Source: Candidatus Moraniibacteriota bacterium (GTDB lineage: Bacteria > Patescibacteriota > Minisyncoccia > Moranbacterales > UBA2206). From it: DNA of 39,207 bases. A model generated the notes under the pieces. That model was given only the letters and a program-made list of their open reading frames with translations, did not search any database and was not told the origin of the DNA. Position 1 is the first letter of the stretch; each line of letters opens with the position of its first letter. Positions 38,924 to 39,207 of this stretch are shown in pieces. Where the stretch lies: assembly GCA_026396205.1 (NCBI GenBank), contig JAPLXF010000058.1, positions 1 to 39,207 of the forward strand. The letters run 5' to 3'. Position numbers and translations under genes: made by a program.

Positions 38924-38981
38924 CAGTTATTCTTTAATAATCGAATATAAACTAAAAACCTCTTTCATAAAGGAGACAGAC

Positions 38982-39207
38982 AATGAGAAAGTCCATAATT
39001 TCAGTACTAATAATGTTTTTATTGATTATTTCCAGCACCATTGCTCAAGGCGACATATTTGTCAGAAAAATTGATAATTCCTATCAAATCGAAAAACGGG
39101 ATATAATCGCCATTATTCCGCAACTTCCCAAAAACATTCAATTCAACAAAGAAACAGAAGAAAAAATAATCGAGCTGTATATGGGAACAATCAAATCCTA
39201 TGTCGCG
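38982..39207 (+). CDS. Secreted or membrane protein, N-terminal part (unknown)
   Basis: The gene runs off the right edge; 75 codons are visible. It begins MRKSIISVLIMFLLIISSTIAQ, a signal peptide with probable cleavage after Ala21 or Gln22, then GDIFVRKIDNSYQIEKRDII and a Lys/Glu-rich helical stretch. The family was not recognised. AAAGGAG sits 10 nt before the ATG, and a promoter lies at 38895-38923. It is divergent from fabH. Confidence 0.75.

Overview
The window looks like a chromosomal segment of a Patescibacteria/CPR bacterium, probably of the Parcubacteria group. This is inferred from a compact, moderately AT-rich chromosome, the dnaN-dnaA / rpmH-rnpA-yidC-khpB origin layout, and a type IV secretion (T4SS)-like cluster of PrgI, TraC-like, VirB4, TrbL/VirB6-like, two-helix pilin and TSP3-repeat genes that is typical of CPR genomes. 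No rRNA, tRNA or CRISPR array was found. The sequence may be a metagenome contig, so some gene breaks could be assembly errors.

Layout. (1) 1-4787: origin region. A trxB-like start, dnaN, an AT-rich candidate oriC and dnaA lie on the minus strand; rpmH, rnpA, yidC and khpB run divergently on the plus strand. (2) 4878-10433: surface-polysaccharide operon (flippase, two GT2 glycosyltransferases, two O-antigen polymerase/ligase proteins), with three junctions that each overlap by exactly 17 nt. (3) 10428-26432: long minus-strand T4SS-like operon read from an extended -10 promoter at 26463. It runs from the TSP3 protein through a secreted protein, VirB6-like, a hypothetical, a four-helix-bundle IVP cassette, PrgI, TraC-like (broken), VirB4 (broken), a membrane protein, a degenerate CPBP protein, a 1041-residue surface protein and a pilin-M15 peptidase fusion to a TolB-like propeller. 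(4) 26570-33143: UbiA-family enzyme, then minus-strand housekeeping genes: rsmA, a YabE/RlpA-like wall protein, comM, lspA, a DksA-like gene and a UPF0102 gene. (5) 33144-33893: no protein gene; repeats and a candidate structured RNA of about 450 nt with its own promoter and terminator. (6) 33894-37409: single-span membrane protein and pnp. (7) 37568-39207: small Cys protein, fabH and a truncated secreted protein, with strong AAGGAG ribosome sites.

The most unusual aspect is a modular repeat system. Arrays of degenerate 7-nt units (consensus TGYTMYR, plus AT-rich variants) and several palindrome families are scattered through the window, often next to each other, and several lie in frame inside genes (rsmA, lspA, the 488-residue gene). 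One pair of heptamer arrays in inverted orientation tightly encloses a 23S-rRNA-intervening-sequence-type four-helix-bundle gene (19909-20375). That unit has the size and build of an rRNA intervening sequence but sits between protein genes, which suggests it is the gene-bearing form of a repeat element whose gene-less relatives are spread around it.

Functionally, the polysaccharide operon, the T4SS-like cluster and the RlpA/M15 wall enzymes would together shape the cell surface and a transport or pilus apparatus. In this assembly the two ATPase-side genes (TraC-like and VirB4) each carry an internal deletion with a frame change, so the apparatus is either decayed or misassembled.
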